Below, one piece after another: positions 35,508 to 44,766 of a stretch of DNA of 64,000 bases (position 1 is the stretch's first letter; the number at the start of each line of letters is the position of its first letter). Below the pieces are notes generated by a model. That model did no database searches. It was not told the origin of the DNA and saw only the letters and a program-made list of their open reading frames with translations. Source of the stretch: Prevotella sp. P6B1 (GTDB lineage Bacteria > Bacteroidota > Bacteroidia > Bacteroidales > Bacteroidaceae); contig NZ_JNKF01000013.1 in the NCBI RefSeq assembly GCF_000702825.1, forward strand, positions 248,001 to 312,000. Reading direction: 5' to 3'. The position numbers and the translations under genes were made by a program.

Positions 35508-36458
35508 ATGAAAACTACAAGAGAAATAGCTATACAATGTATTAAGGACGAGGCAGAAGCAGTATTAGGACTGATTCCGCAACTTGACGAGAACTTTGAC
35601 AAGGCAGTAGATTTAATACTGCACTGCAAAGGAAAGGTAATTGTTACTGGAGTGGGCAAAAGCGGCCACATTGGTGCCAAGATTGCAGCCACCCTATCAA
35701 GTACTGGCACTCCTTCGTTCTTTACCAATCCGCTTGACGTATTTCATGGCGACTTGGGAGTCATGACGCAGGACGACGTTGTATTGGCTATATCAAACTC
35801 AGGACAAACCGATGAACTGCTGCGCTTCATCCCCATGGTATTGCACATGCAAATTCCCATCATCGGGATGAGCGGCAACCCCAAATCACTATTGGCAAAA
35901 TACTCAACCTACCACCTCAATGTGCAAGTAGAGAAAGAGGCATGTCCCCTGAATTTGGCTCCAACCAGCAGCACCACCGCCCAACTTACTGTAGGTGATG
36001 CTCTGGCCATTGCACTGATGGAGAAACGCAACTTCCAGCCACGCGATTTTGCCCAGTTCCATCCGGGGGGCGAATTAGGTAAACGACTGCTGACCACCGC
36101 TCAGGATGTTATGCGTACAGAAGATATGCCTATACTCCCACCGGAAATGCATCTTGGCGAAGCCATCATTCTGGTCAGCAAGGGTAAGTTGGGGCTGGGT
36201 ATAGCCATGGTTGACGATAAGATTACAGGGCTTATTACCGATGGTGACATCCGCCGTGCCATGGAGAAATGGCAGGCAGAATTCTTCGACCGCACTGTCA
36301 GTGATATCATGACACGTACACCTAAGATGGTAAAACCTGAGACGAAAATTACAGAGATTCAACGAATCATGAATAAATTTAAAGTACATTCAGTACTGGT
36401 AACCGACGGTGAGGATCATCTGTTGGGCGTAGTTGACCATTATTCTTGTATGATATGA
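35508..36458 (+). CDS. kdsD: arabinose-5-phosphate isomerase
   Basis: This 316-residue cytoplasmic enzyme makes arabinose-5-phosphate from ribulose-5-phosphate for Kdo synthesis. The N-terminal SIS domain shows VTGVGKSGHIGAKIAATLSS, FFTNPLDVFHGDLGVM and AISNSGQTDELLRF. Two C-terminal CBS domains follow (DVMRTEDMPILPPEM; DIMTRTPKMVKPETK). It is adjacent to kdsA, and its stop overlaps the next gene's start (ATGA). Confidence 0.96.
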   Translation: MKTTREIAIQCIKDEAEAVLGLIPQLDENFDKAVDLILHCKGKVIVTGVGKSGHIGAKIAATLSSTGTPSFFTNPLDVFHGDLGVMTQDDVVLAISNSGQTDELLRFIPMVLHMQIPIIGMSGNPKSLLAKYSTYHLNVQVEKEACPLNLAPTSSTTAQLTVGDALAIALMEKRNFQPRDFAQFHPGGELGKRLLTTAQDVMRTEDMPILPPEMHLGEAIILVSKGKLGLGIAMVDDKITGLITDGDIRRAMEKWQAEFFDRTVSDIMTRTPKMVKPETKITEIQRIMNKFKVHSVLVTDGEDHLLGVVDHYSCMI

Positions 36459-39400
36459 GAGCTATAAAGAAAATACTGATCGTTTTGTTGCTACTTATTC
36501 CATTAGGAGTGGTGGCCGACTATCTGTTTAAGACGCTGGAAGCACGAGACGGCCTGACATCCAGCCAGGTAAACTGCATACTAAAAGACTCGCGTGGCTA
36601 TATGTGGTTTGGTACGCCCGCAGGATTGTACCGATTCGACGGCTACACTTTCCGCAACTTCCAGAGCGACTCGCAGAACGGTAGTTCGTTGAGCGATAGC
36701 TATATCAACTCCATTCAAGAGACACTTGATGGCAATCTGCTGATAGAAACGGCCCAAGGTTATTGTATCTATCATCCACAAACGGAGAGCTTTGAGCGCG
36801 ACATGAAACAAGCTTTCGCACGTATGGGTATCGAAACTATCCCATCAGTGGTATATGTCGACAAGCATAAAAATCTGTGGGGAGCCATCCCAAATAAGGG
36901 AGTAGTATGCTATAATCAGCAGCAACAACTGTTATACGAATTCGGATATACTGACGACTCCAAAGGCGTTCCACAAGGCGTAGTCTGCTCAATCAGCGAA
37001 TGCAACGATGGCGCCCTGATAGTCTACGACGATGGAAAGATAGCCTGCAGCGACGTGATGCACCAACAAAACACCATTTGGGTAGCAGAGGGTCCAGCAA
37101 CACTGAAGAACCACAAAACCAAATCTTTGCGTGCCTATGCCGATAGTAATGGTAACGTCTGGCTATACGGACAGGGCACTCTGGTTATGTGGGACAAGAA
37201 AAAAGGCACTTGGGACTACACCATCAGCGAAAGACTGGACGTTACAGGTTTGGGCGTTGATCGTAACATCAACGGTATGGCAGGAAATAATGGCAGCATC
37301 TGGATTGGTAGCGACCAGTTAGGACTGCTCAGAATGGATCCAAACACTCACGAAATACAGTCAGTCCAGCCACGAAACATCAATGAGAAACAGCTGATTT
37401 CTGATAATGTCAGCATACAGAGTGTCTATATGGACGACACTGGTCTTCTTTGGGTTGGAACCGAGAAATCGGGCGTGGCCTATACCGGCAAATACATCTA
37501 CCGATTCGGGTCTAATCTTTTGGGCGATGTGACAGCTATGGCTCAGCATTCCGACGGATCCATTTGGTATGGTACGAGCGACAAAGGTGTGATTGGGTTT
37601 AACGGCCAGCTGGCCAGCCTGAAGGTATCATGCATGGGCAACACACCTGATGGTAGTATATGGATTGGCTCTAAGCGCAATGGACTGACCCGCATCAAGG
37701 ATGGTGTATCAACCATCTATTCTGTAGCGAGAGATAGTGTTCGCACCATTATTGACGACCACATTAACGCACTGACTACAGACAAAATCGGTAACCTATG
37801 GATAGCCACCAACGGCGGACTTCAGGTTTACAACCCAAGAATGAATTCATTCTCGTCATACACACGCGAGAACGGAAAGCTGAGCACCAATAGCATTACA
37901 TGCTTGTTCTACAAGAAAGATGCCAATGCCAACAACCTGTTGATTGGTACCAGCGAAGGTCTGATTATCTTGAACCTATCGACAACAGAAAAGAAGGTAT
38001 ATACAGGTAATAGTACCAATGTTAAGAGTTTCACGAACAACTATATCACACAGATTTTCCAGGACTCTCGCGGACTTATCTGGGTAGGAACACGCGAAGG
38101 TCTGAACATTTTGAATCTGGAGACCGACGAGCTGGACTATCTGACAGAAAAACAAGGGCTCTGTAATAATAACATCTGTGGTATAGCCGAAGACAAGAAC
38201 CACTGTATATGGGTAACTACCAGCCGAGGGGTAAGTCGAATTGTGATCCAGCGTAATCACGAAGAAAGCAGTAACAACTATGGACTGTATAACTACAGCA
38301 CTGCCGACGGCTTGCAGAGCAACGAATTTAATACTGGCTCAATCCTAACCAAGCAGGACGGCGAGGTTCTACTGGGTGGTCTGTATGGTGTAAACTGGGT
38401 ACTGCACAGAGATGGCGCCGAGAAAGAAGAACTTCCTCGCGTCATGTTGACACAGATGTTTATTGGTGAAGAAGAAGTGATAACCGGCCATGAGTATCAC
38501 GGCAAAGTGATTCTATCGCAGGCTCTAAACGAGACCAGCCGTATCGAGCTCAGTCATAGTCAGAACACCTTCACCATTAAATTTGCCGCAGGTAACTACA
38601 ATCAGAGTGAGCGCCTGCAGTTCATGTACTGGATGGAAGGTCGCGACGAGGATTGGCGTAATGGCGATGCTTTGACTCATGGTGTGACATTCAACAATCT
38701 GAAAGCCGGCAATTACATCCTGCACGTCAAAGCCATCAATGCTGAAGGTGCAGTTAGTAATCAGGAGCGCGTATTGGAGATTAATGTAGAACGCCATTTC
38801 TTGCTATCATGGTGGATGATAACTGCCTACATCATCGTATTGGTAGTGATTATCTATTTCTGGCGTATCGGTTTGAATCAACTGAAAGCCATCAAGCACA
38901 GAAAAGAGGCCGTCATCAGAGAGTTGCACTTGCAGCGCGAGGAGATCAAAGCTGCCAGCGACGACTTGCGCCAACCTATGGCTCGCATGACATCTATCAT
39001 AGGCAACCTCTCTGAAAAAGAAAAGTCGCTCGAAGAGAAAGAGCAATTGAATGCCCTCCACTCACAGATGCTGCAGATTATCACTCGCGTAGCCGATATG
39101 CAAATGAATCTGGAACATCCTGAAGAGAGAGCAAAGAATAATGTTCAGGATCGCCTGACCATCAACAGCAAGGGAGAGATTGAACTGCCAGAGATTGCCA
39201 GCGAGGTTCTGACATCAGAAACCACACGTTCGCGTACTGCAATGGACTCACCTACTACCAAGTTTACAGTCATCATGATTGATGATAACGAACAGTTCCT
39301 GGAGTTTGCCGCAGCCCGACTGAAGTTTGTCTATAACTTCCACGTTTATAACGATATTGAGAAAGCTGCTGAAGACTTAGAGCAGATGAAATGCGACCTG

Positions 39401-40237
39401 GTAGTTTGTAAGCAGGACATGTACGGCATGACAGGTAGTGATCTGTGTAACCAGTTGAAGACCAACTACGTGACTCAGAACATGAAGTTTATCCTGATGA
39501 CAGATACCGTGCTGACGCCACAAGATATGCGTTCAAAGAATATCACTCTGAGTGCAGACGACTATCTGGCTAAGCCTTTCAATATGCAGGAAGCTACCAT
39601 GCGATTCAACAAGGTTTTGGGTCTGGGTGCCGTACAGATGGACAACAACCTGATTGAAGGTGCAGAGACACGTAAGCTCGAAGGTCAGAGCAGTAGTATG
39701 ACCACAGCAACAGAGACCATGGATGCAGGCGAGATAAGCCCAACCGCTTTGACTGAGGTTAGTGCCGATGACCCTATGAACAAGGTCGACACTGCTGTTG
39801 TGAAGAATCCACGCAACCAGGCGGTAACCAGCAATCTGCCAGAAGGCATCAAGGGTGCCGACGACGAGGACGAAGGCGGTGGTGCCGATTTCTCGATGGT
39901 TGATGCTATGGACCGCCAGCTGCTGAAGAATATTGAGCAATATGTACTGCAGAATATGAGTCGCGGACAGATTAGTCTGGAAGAGATGGCTAACGCGATG
40001 GGTATGGGACGTGTACCATTCTTCCATCGTGTACGCAGTCTGACCAACAAGACCCCAGCTGAACTCGTGAGAGACATGCGACTGAAACACGCTTGTATTC
40101 TGTTGAAGCGTACGAATATTAATATGAGTGAGTTGGCATCCAACATTGGATTCATGACTGCCGAGAACTTCATCAACATCTTCAAGGAAAAATTCGGCAT
40201 GACGCCACTCGAATATAGACTGAAACATCGTAAATGA
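36455..40237 (+). CDS. pseudo-hybrid two-component regulator: propellers, Y_Y_Y, degenerate HisKA and REC, AraC
   Basis: This 1260-residue protein has the order of a hybrid two-component system: signal/TM (about 5-23), two periplasmic propellers of Reg_prop repeats (ARDGLTSSQVNCILKDSRGY, IFQDSRGLIWVGTREGLNIL), Y_Y_Y domain (about 700-780), TM (about 785-807), helical segment, REC domain and C-terminal AraC HTH (about 1150-1258). The H-box reads SDDLRQPM with Asp836 in place of His. The whole ATPase domain is missing, and the REC phospho-acceptor is Lys986 (DLVVCKQDM). The AraC part looks intact. It should therefore signal without phosphotransfer. It overlaps kdsD and cls by 4 bp each. Confidence 0.9.
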   Translation: MRAIKKILIVLLLLIPLGVVADYLFKTLEARDGLTSSQVNCILKDSRGYMWFGTPAGLYRFDGYTFRNFQSDSQNGSSLSDSYINSIQETLDGNLLIETAQGYCIYHPQTESFERDMKQAFARMGIETIPSVVYVDKHKNLWGAIPNKGVVCYNQQQQLLYEFGYTDDSKGVPQGVVCSISECNDGALIVYDDGKIACSDVMHQQNTIWVAEGPATLKNHKTKSLRAYADSNGNVWLYGQGTLVMWDKKKGTWDYTISERLDVTGLGVDRNINGMAGNNGSIWIGSDQLGLLRMDPNTHEIQSVQPRNINEKQLISDNVSIQSVYMDDTGLLWVGTEKSGVAYTGKYIYRFGSNLLGDVTAMAQHSDGSIWYGTSDKGVIGFNGQLASLKVSCMGNTPDGSIWIGSKRNGLTRIKDGVSTIYSVARDSVRTIIDDHINALTTDKIGNLWIATNGGLQVYNPRMNSFSSYTRENGKLSTNSITCLFYKKDANANNLLIGTSEGLIILNLSTTEKKVYTGNSTNVKSFTNNYITQIFQDSRGLIWVGTREGLNILNLETDELDYLTEKQGLCNNNICGIAEDKNHCIWVTTSRGVSRIVIQRNHEESSNNYGLYNYSTADGLQSNEFNTGSILTKQDGEVLLGGLYGVNWVLHRDGAEKEELPRVMLTQMFIGEEEVITGHEYHGKVILSQALNETSRIELSHSQNTFTIKFAAGNYNQSERLQFMYWMEGRDEDWRNGDALTHGVTFNNLKAGNYILHVKAINAEGAVSNQERVLEINVERHFLLSWWMITAYIIVLVVIIYFWRIGLNQLKAIKHRKEAVIRELHLQREEIKAASDDLRQPMARMTSIIGNLSEKEKSLEEKEQLNALHSQMLQIITRVADMQMNLEHPEERAKNNVQDRLTINSKGEIELPEIASEVLTSETTRSRTAMDSPTTKFTVIMIDDNEQFLEFAAARLKFVYNFHVYNDIEKAAEDLEQMKCDLVVCKQDMYGMTGSDLCNQLKTNYVTQNMKFILMTDTVLTPQDMRSKNITLSADDYLAKPFNMQEATMRFNKVLGLGAVQMDNNLIEGAETRKLEGQSSSMTTATETMDAGEISPTALTEVSADDPMNKVDTAVVKNPRNQAVTSNLPEGIKGADDEDEGGGADFSMVDAMDRQLLKNIEQYVLQNMSRGQISLEEMANAMGMGRVPFFHRVRSLTNKTPAELVRDMRLKHACILLKRTNINMSELASNIGFMTAENFINIFKEKFGMTPLEYRLKHRK

Positions 40238-41469
40238 TCATAAGAAAGCATTGTCAGACAGGAATAGTTACCATACTATTCCTGCTGATTTCTCTAATAG
40301 GACAAGCTCAGACGAGTGACTCGCTGATAGTGAGTCAGATGAAAGAGGTGGGAGTAACCTTCTACCAGCATAATGATGTCAAGCTCATTATGTCGGGTAA
40401 GGACAAATTCAACCTGCTTTTTGAGGATATCCGCAACGCCAAGAGCAGTGTGCATCTGGAGTACTTCAACTTCCGCAACGACTCGATAGCCTCGTTGTTA
40501 TTTGACATTTTACGCGAAAAGCGCAAGGAGGGTGTTGAGGTAAGAGCCCTGTTTGATGGTTTTGGCAACGACTCCAACAATCAGCCACTAAAGAAGCACC
40601 ACCTCAAGAGTCTGCGTGCAGACAGTATAGATATCCACGAGTACGACCCTGTACGTTTTCCCTGGGTCAATCACATCTGGCCTCGCGACCACCGCAAGAT
40701 TGTGGTGATAGACGGGCATATAGCCTACACGGGTGGTATGAACGTGGCCGACTACTACATTGTGGGTACAGAGCAGGTGGGCGAATGGCGCGATATGCAT
40801 TGTCGCATAGAGGGTCCTGTGGTCAACGAGCTGCAGGAAATCTTTGCCCGTATCTGGCAGAAAGTGACCAAGGAGCAACTGCAGGATGCCAAATACTTTC
40901 AAGGCAAGGAGCACGGCAACATGCTAGTGGGAATCGCCAATCGCGAACCCAACAAGACCAACAAGATCATGCGCCAGTTCTATATCAATGCCTTGGACGA
41001 TGCGCAGGATTCCATCCAGATTATCAACCCCTACTTCACCCTCACCCCTTCAATCAAAAAAGCTATCCATCGTGCCATCAAGCGTGGTGTCAAAGTAGAT
41101 ATACTGGTATCGGCCAAGAGCGATATTCCTCTGACACCCGATGCCGTGTACTATAATGTTCACAAACTGATGAAGAAAGGTGCCAACATCTGGCTCTACC
41201 AGTCAGGCTTCCATCACTCTAAAATCATGATGGTTGATGGACGCTTCTGTACCGTTGGCAGTACCAATCTTGATGCTCGCAGTCTGCGATATGATTACGA
41301 GGTGAATGCACTGATTATCAACAAACGGGTGACTCAGGAACTGCAGGATATGTTTATTCGCGACACTCATAAGAGCGTGCTGCTAACCCCGGAAGAGTGG
41401 AACAAATTCCGCACAGGCTGGCAGAAGTTCCGTGGTTGGTTTGCCCAGTTGTTTACCCCATTTATGTAA
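40234..41469 (+). CDS. cardiolipin synthase-type phospholipase D
   Basis: This 411-residue protein has a signal-like N-terminal hydrophobic segment (about 9-26, ending GQAQ) and two HKD motifs: HRKIVVIDGHIAYTGGMN and HHSKIMMVDGRFCTVGSTNL. These form the catalytic pair of the PLD superfamily, which in cardiolipin synthases transfers a phosphatidyl group between phosphatidylglycerols. The N-terminus looks more like a cleavable signal than the double TM of Cls-A. It overlaps the pseudo-regulator by 4 bp, placing it in an LPS/envelope operon. Confidence 0.87.
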   Translation: MIIRKHCQTGIVTILFLLISLIGQAQTSDSLIVSQMKEVGVTFYQHNDVKLIMSGKDKFNLLFEDIRNAKSSVHLEYFNFRNDSIASLLFDILREKRKEGVEVRALFDGFGNDSNNQPLKKHHLKSLRADSIDIHEYDPVRFPWVNHIWPRDHRKIVVIDGHIAYTGGMNVADYYIVGTEQVGEWRDMHCRIEGPVVNELQEIFARIWQKVTKEQLQDAKYFQGKEHGNMLVGIANREPNKTNKIMRQFYINALDDAQDSIQIINPYFTLTPSIKKAIHRAIKRGVKVDILVSAKSDIPLTPDAVYYNVHKLMKKGANIWLYQSGFHHSKIMMVDGRFCTVGSTNLDARSLRYDYEVNALIINKRVTQELQDMFIRDTHKSVLLTPEEWNKFRTGWQKFRGWFAQLFTPFM

Positions 41470-41477
41470 GATTGCCG

Positions 41478-42623
41478 ATGAACAGAAACACCGTGATATC
41501 CATCTGTAAAGGTATCGCTATTATCCTGATGGTGATAGGTCATGCAGAGGCTCCAGGAGCACTCCAGTCGTTTATCTTCGAGTTCCACATGCCGTTGTTC
41601 TTCATCACAGCCGGCTACTTTTTCTCGCTGAAGTATCTTCACAACGAGGCAACTTTCCTGAAGAAGCGTGTAAAGGGTCTCTATCTGCCATTTGTCAAGT
41701 GGAGTGTGTTCTTCCTGCTGATTCACAACCTGATGTTCAAGATTGGCATTCTGAACGAGACCTATGGCAACGAAATGGGCGGCGTGACCCATCCCTACAG
41801 CTGGCATCAGATGCAGCAGAACTTCTGGAATATCTTCACGGCAATGGGCGGCTACGATGCCTTCCTATGCGGCGCATTCTGGTTCTTCCGTGGATTGTTC
41901 GTTGCCAGTATCCTATACCTTATTATATATAAGGTGCTGGATAGCACCATCAAGTCATCCCGTTGGAAGCAATATATTCCTTACATGATCTGTGTAATTC
42001 TGCTGTTGCTCTGCGGCTGGAAAACCTACGAGGGAATCAGGGTTATCACCTTGGTTCAGGGCGGCTATCGCGATATGATGGGTTGTTTCTTTTTTGGCTG
42101 TGGATTCATCTTCCGCCAATATGCGGATAGCTATCAAGCACTCATGAAGAGATACTATGCCATCGTATGGACAACCGTATTGTTTGGCATCACCGTCTAT
42201 CTATTCTCGCATTATCTCGAAGCCAATATGAACTGGCGTTCAGACTATACCCATTTCCTCTCGCTACCCATCCCAGCCCTGTTAGGATTCCTGATGATAT
42301 ACAACATCAGCACCTTGCTCGACAAGAAGGAGAACTGGCTGAAGCGGTTCCTGATTTATACTGGCGACCACACGCTCAACATCTTCATTTTCCACATTAT
42401 TTCGTATAAGGTGGTGAGTCTGATTAAGATATGGTACTATGGTCTGGACATACAACAGATAGGCTGCCACATGGTGATTCACGAACACTCGAAAGAAGAT
42501 TTGTTCTGGATACCTTACACCATTGCTGGTGTAGGTATCCCATTACTTGTCACCTGGCTGATAGAGCAATGGAAGCTCAAGCGCAAATCATGTCGACCAT
42601 CATCTGCATCTCCTCGTCAGTAA
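41478..42623 (+). CDS. membrane acyltransferase, family 3 (OafA/NolL type)
   Basis: This 381-residue inner-membrane protein has about ten helices. The family signature RNTVISICKGIAIILMVIGH and EFHMPLFFITAGYFFSLKYL contains the conserved His used in acyl transfer, and GDHTLNIFIFHIISYKVVS appears near the end. Such enzymes O-acylate surface glycans or lipids. The ATG at 41478 (8 bp after the cls stop) is chosen rather than upstream in-frame codons inside cls. The 3' end overlaps the convergent TPR gene by 47 bp. Confidence 0.88.
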   Translation: MNRNTVISICKGIAIILMVIGHAEAPGALQSFIFEFHMPLFFITAGYFFSLKYLHNEATFLKKRVKGLYLPFVKWSVFFLLIHNLMFKIGILNETYGNEMGGVTHPYSWHQMQQNFWNIFTAMGGYDAFLCGAFWFFRGLFVASILYLIIYKVLDSTIKSSRWKQYIPYMICVILLLLCGWKTYEGIRVITLVQGGYRDMMGCFFFGCGFIFRQYADSYQALMKRYYAIVWTTVLFGITVYLFSHYLEANMNWRSDYTHFLSLPIPALLGFLMIYNISTLLDKKENWLKRFLIYTGDHTLNIFIFHIISYKVVSLIKIWYYGLDIQQIGCHMVIHEHSKEDLFWIPYTIAGVGIPLLVTWLIEQWKLKRKSCRPSSASPRQ

Positions 42624-44763
42624 TACCTTTCGCATGTAGCAAAGAATGCTCGTTGAAGATAATCTGGTGAAAGTAATCCTGTTCATCTTCAATATCCTCG
42701 GCATAGTCCACGCTGGAGCGGAAACAGCTGGCAGCCTCGTCTAACTGGCCCGTCAGCCACAGATAGAAGCCATAGTTAACGAAGTCGTTAGCCGATGGTT
42801 GCTCTCCATCCACCAGCTGTTCGAACAATCGTCCGGCTGGTTCGTATTTTCCGTTACCCGTGAGCGCCCATGCCAGCACACGAGCCACATTCAGGTTGTC
42901 AGGATCCTCATAATTAAGTTTGAACAGTATCTGCTCTGCCTCAGCATAAAGATGCAGATTGGTGAGACATACGGCTTTGTGAATCAGGTACGACAGTTTA
43001 TCAGGACTCAACTCCAACAGCTGATTATAAGCATCGAGAGCCTTCTCAAACTTGTAATTCTTAAACAATGTCTTGGCCAACCCCATCAAGGCCCGCTCAT
43101 CCTTGGGCTTCAGCGTTAATGCCCGCTGATAGTTTTCCTCTGGTCGTTCATCCAAACAAGCCATCAGCATATAATAGTCATAGTCCCGTTTATTCTCATC
43201 TTTCAGCCCCTTCAACAAGAATGCAGCTTCGTCGTAACGATTGCGCTTAGCGAGGAAGGTAGCCACATCTTTATAATAATCGCAGATAGCAGTATCTTTG
43301 TATACAGGCTGCTTCAGGAACAAGCAACTGTAGCACGCATCGTCGGCAAAGATATCATCGAATTCGCCACGAGCAGGATGCAGACGGAAGAATCGGTACA
43401 AGTCCTGCAGATAGATGCGACGGATATAGGTAGGAGTATTCATTTCAGCCGCATCCAGTTTCTGCACGATAGCAGCCTCACCTTTGTCGAGCATGCCACG
43501 CACATGTTCAGGTATCTGGTTGAGTACACTATCAAAGGCCAGCATAAACGAGTATTTATCGCTATTACAGAAAGGGCCACGCTCCAGAATCACCTTCAGG
43601 AACTCAACATCGGCGAATTTATCCTTCGCCTTTGCGATGCCTGGATGGTCAATATAATACGGTACGAACCAGTTGGCTATTTCGTTGAAGAAAGAGAATC
43701 GCTTCATCTGCGAGAATCCGCCGAAATAGATGTCGCTTCCCTGCTTCTGCATATCAATCATCCTGTGGAATCCAGCCTCCATCTTCTCCAGTTTCTCTTC
43801 TTCGGCATCAGGATTCAGGATGTCGTTCAGTACGCTATCCTCATCCTGCTCCATGAATTCGGCACGCATATTCTGTATGTTCTGCCCCTTCAGCAGGTCG
43901 GGCATAATCTCATTCTGGATAGTGTCGCGGTCTTCCTCAGCACTCTTGCAGTAGAATAGCTGCTTTTGCAATTCTACCAGCTCTTTCATATTGTCGGCCG
44001 ATGTGAGTACCTGCTTAACCAGTTGGTTCGCCTCAGGATAGAGTTTATTCGCCAATTCAAGATCGATGGAGAATACCCATCCCACCAATGCGCGCTGGCG
44101 CACATACTCATCTGTTGCATTCAGATATACCTGCACCATTGTACGGTATTTCACGATATCGAAACAGTTCATAGTAGCCAGCATCATAGCACTGATAATG
44201 AGTTGCTGGTCGGCAGAGTCAATAGTGGGCGATAGGAGCAACTGCTTCATGGCCTCGCCTTGTCCGTCTGTCCACAGGTCGGCAGTCATGATATGGGCGA
44301 AGAATTCACATATCAACTGGTTATGCTGCAGGTAAACCTGCTTTCTGTGCTCCTGAACGGTATGCTGCGGTTCCAACCCAAGCATGGCGACATCAGATAC
44401 AAACGACTCGAGCTGCTCACGTATGACCTGAATCGACCAGTCGCGAGTACTCAGTCGTGCTTTCATCATGAGCGATGACAGTATGGGTGAATTCAGTACG
44501 CGTGCATTGGTTATTATATTGGCATAAAGCACATACATGCGATGCAGCAGCTTTTGGTATAGCTGTGGCAGCTGTGGGTCCTTAAAGCCTTTTCGCCAGT
44601 AGTCGATCATCATCTGATAGTCGGCTTTGATGGCATACAAACGGTCGGAGTTTATCTGATGCGGATGCAGAGCCAAATAGTCTTCCATTTGGTTGACAGC
44701 ACCCTGCAGGTTTTTCTCTGCAAGATGATCATAAACATTGTCTAGTGTGCCGTCTTGAAACAT
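42577..44763 (-). CDS. large TPR-repeat protein of unknown function
   Basis: This 728-residue, probably cytoplasmic protein lacks a signal peptide. It is almost all helical, with recognisable TPRs in the C-terminal third (YQRALTLKPKDERALMGLAK, FEKALDAYNQLLELSPDKLS, YAEAEQILFKLNYEDPDNLN, DEAASCFRSSVDYAEDIEDE). It probably acts as a scaffold; no catalytic motif is seen. It starts 3 bp after the lipoprotein gene stop and shares its promoter. It overlaps the convergent acyltransferase gene at the 3' end. Confidence 0.82.
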   Translation of the reverse strand: MFQDGTLDNVYDHLAEKNLQGAVNQMEDYLALHPHQINSDRLYAIKADYQMMIDYWRKGFKDPQLPQLYQKLLHRMYVLYANIITNARVLNSPILSSLMMKARLSTRDWSIQVIREQLESFVSDVAMLGLEPQHTVQEHRKQVYLQHNQLICEFFAHIMTADLWTDGQGEAMKQLLLSPTIDSADQQLIISAMMLATMNCFDIVKYRTMVQVYLNATDEYVRQRALVGWVFSIDLELANKLYPEANQLVKQVLTSADNMKELVELQKQLFYCKSAEEDRDTIQNEIMPDLLKGQNIQNMRAEFMEQDEDSVLNDILNPDAEEEKLEKMEAGFHRMIDMQKQGSDIYFGGFSQMKRFSFFNEIANWFVPYYIDHPGIAKAKDKFADVEFLKVILERGPFCNSDKYSFMLAFDSVLNQIPEHVRGMLDKGEAAIVQKLDAAEMNTPTYIRRIYLQDLYRFFRLHPARGEFDDIFADDACYSCLFLKQPVYKDTAICDYYKDVATFLAKRNRYDEAAFLLKGLKDENKRDYDYYMLMACLDERPEENYQRALTLKPKDERALMGLAKTLFKNYKFEKALDAYNQLLELSPDKLSYLIHKAVCLTNLHLYAEAEQILFKLNYEDPDNLNVARVLAWALTGNGKYEPAGRLFEQLVDGEQPSANDFVNYGFYLWLTGQLDEAASCFRSSVDYAEDIEDEQDYFHQIIFNEHSLLHAKGITDEEMQMMVDMICA

Positions 44764-44766
44764 ATG

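Noticed and set aside
36447..36460. Frameshift between kdsD and the regulator
   Set aside because: The ATGA overlap is a normal coupled stop/start; both proteins have complete family-typical ends.
39533..40228. 231-codon minus-strand open frame opposite the AraC part of the pseudo-regulator
   Set aside because: It is a shadow of a coding strand with recognisable REC and AraC domains; the protein shows no family resemblance.
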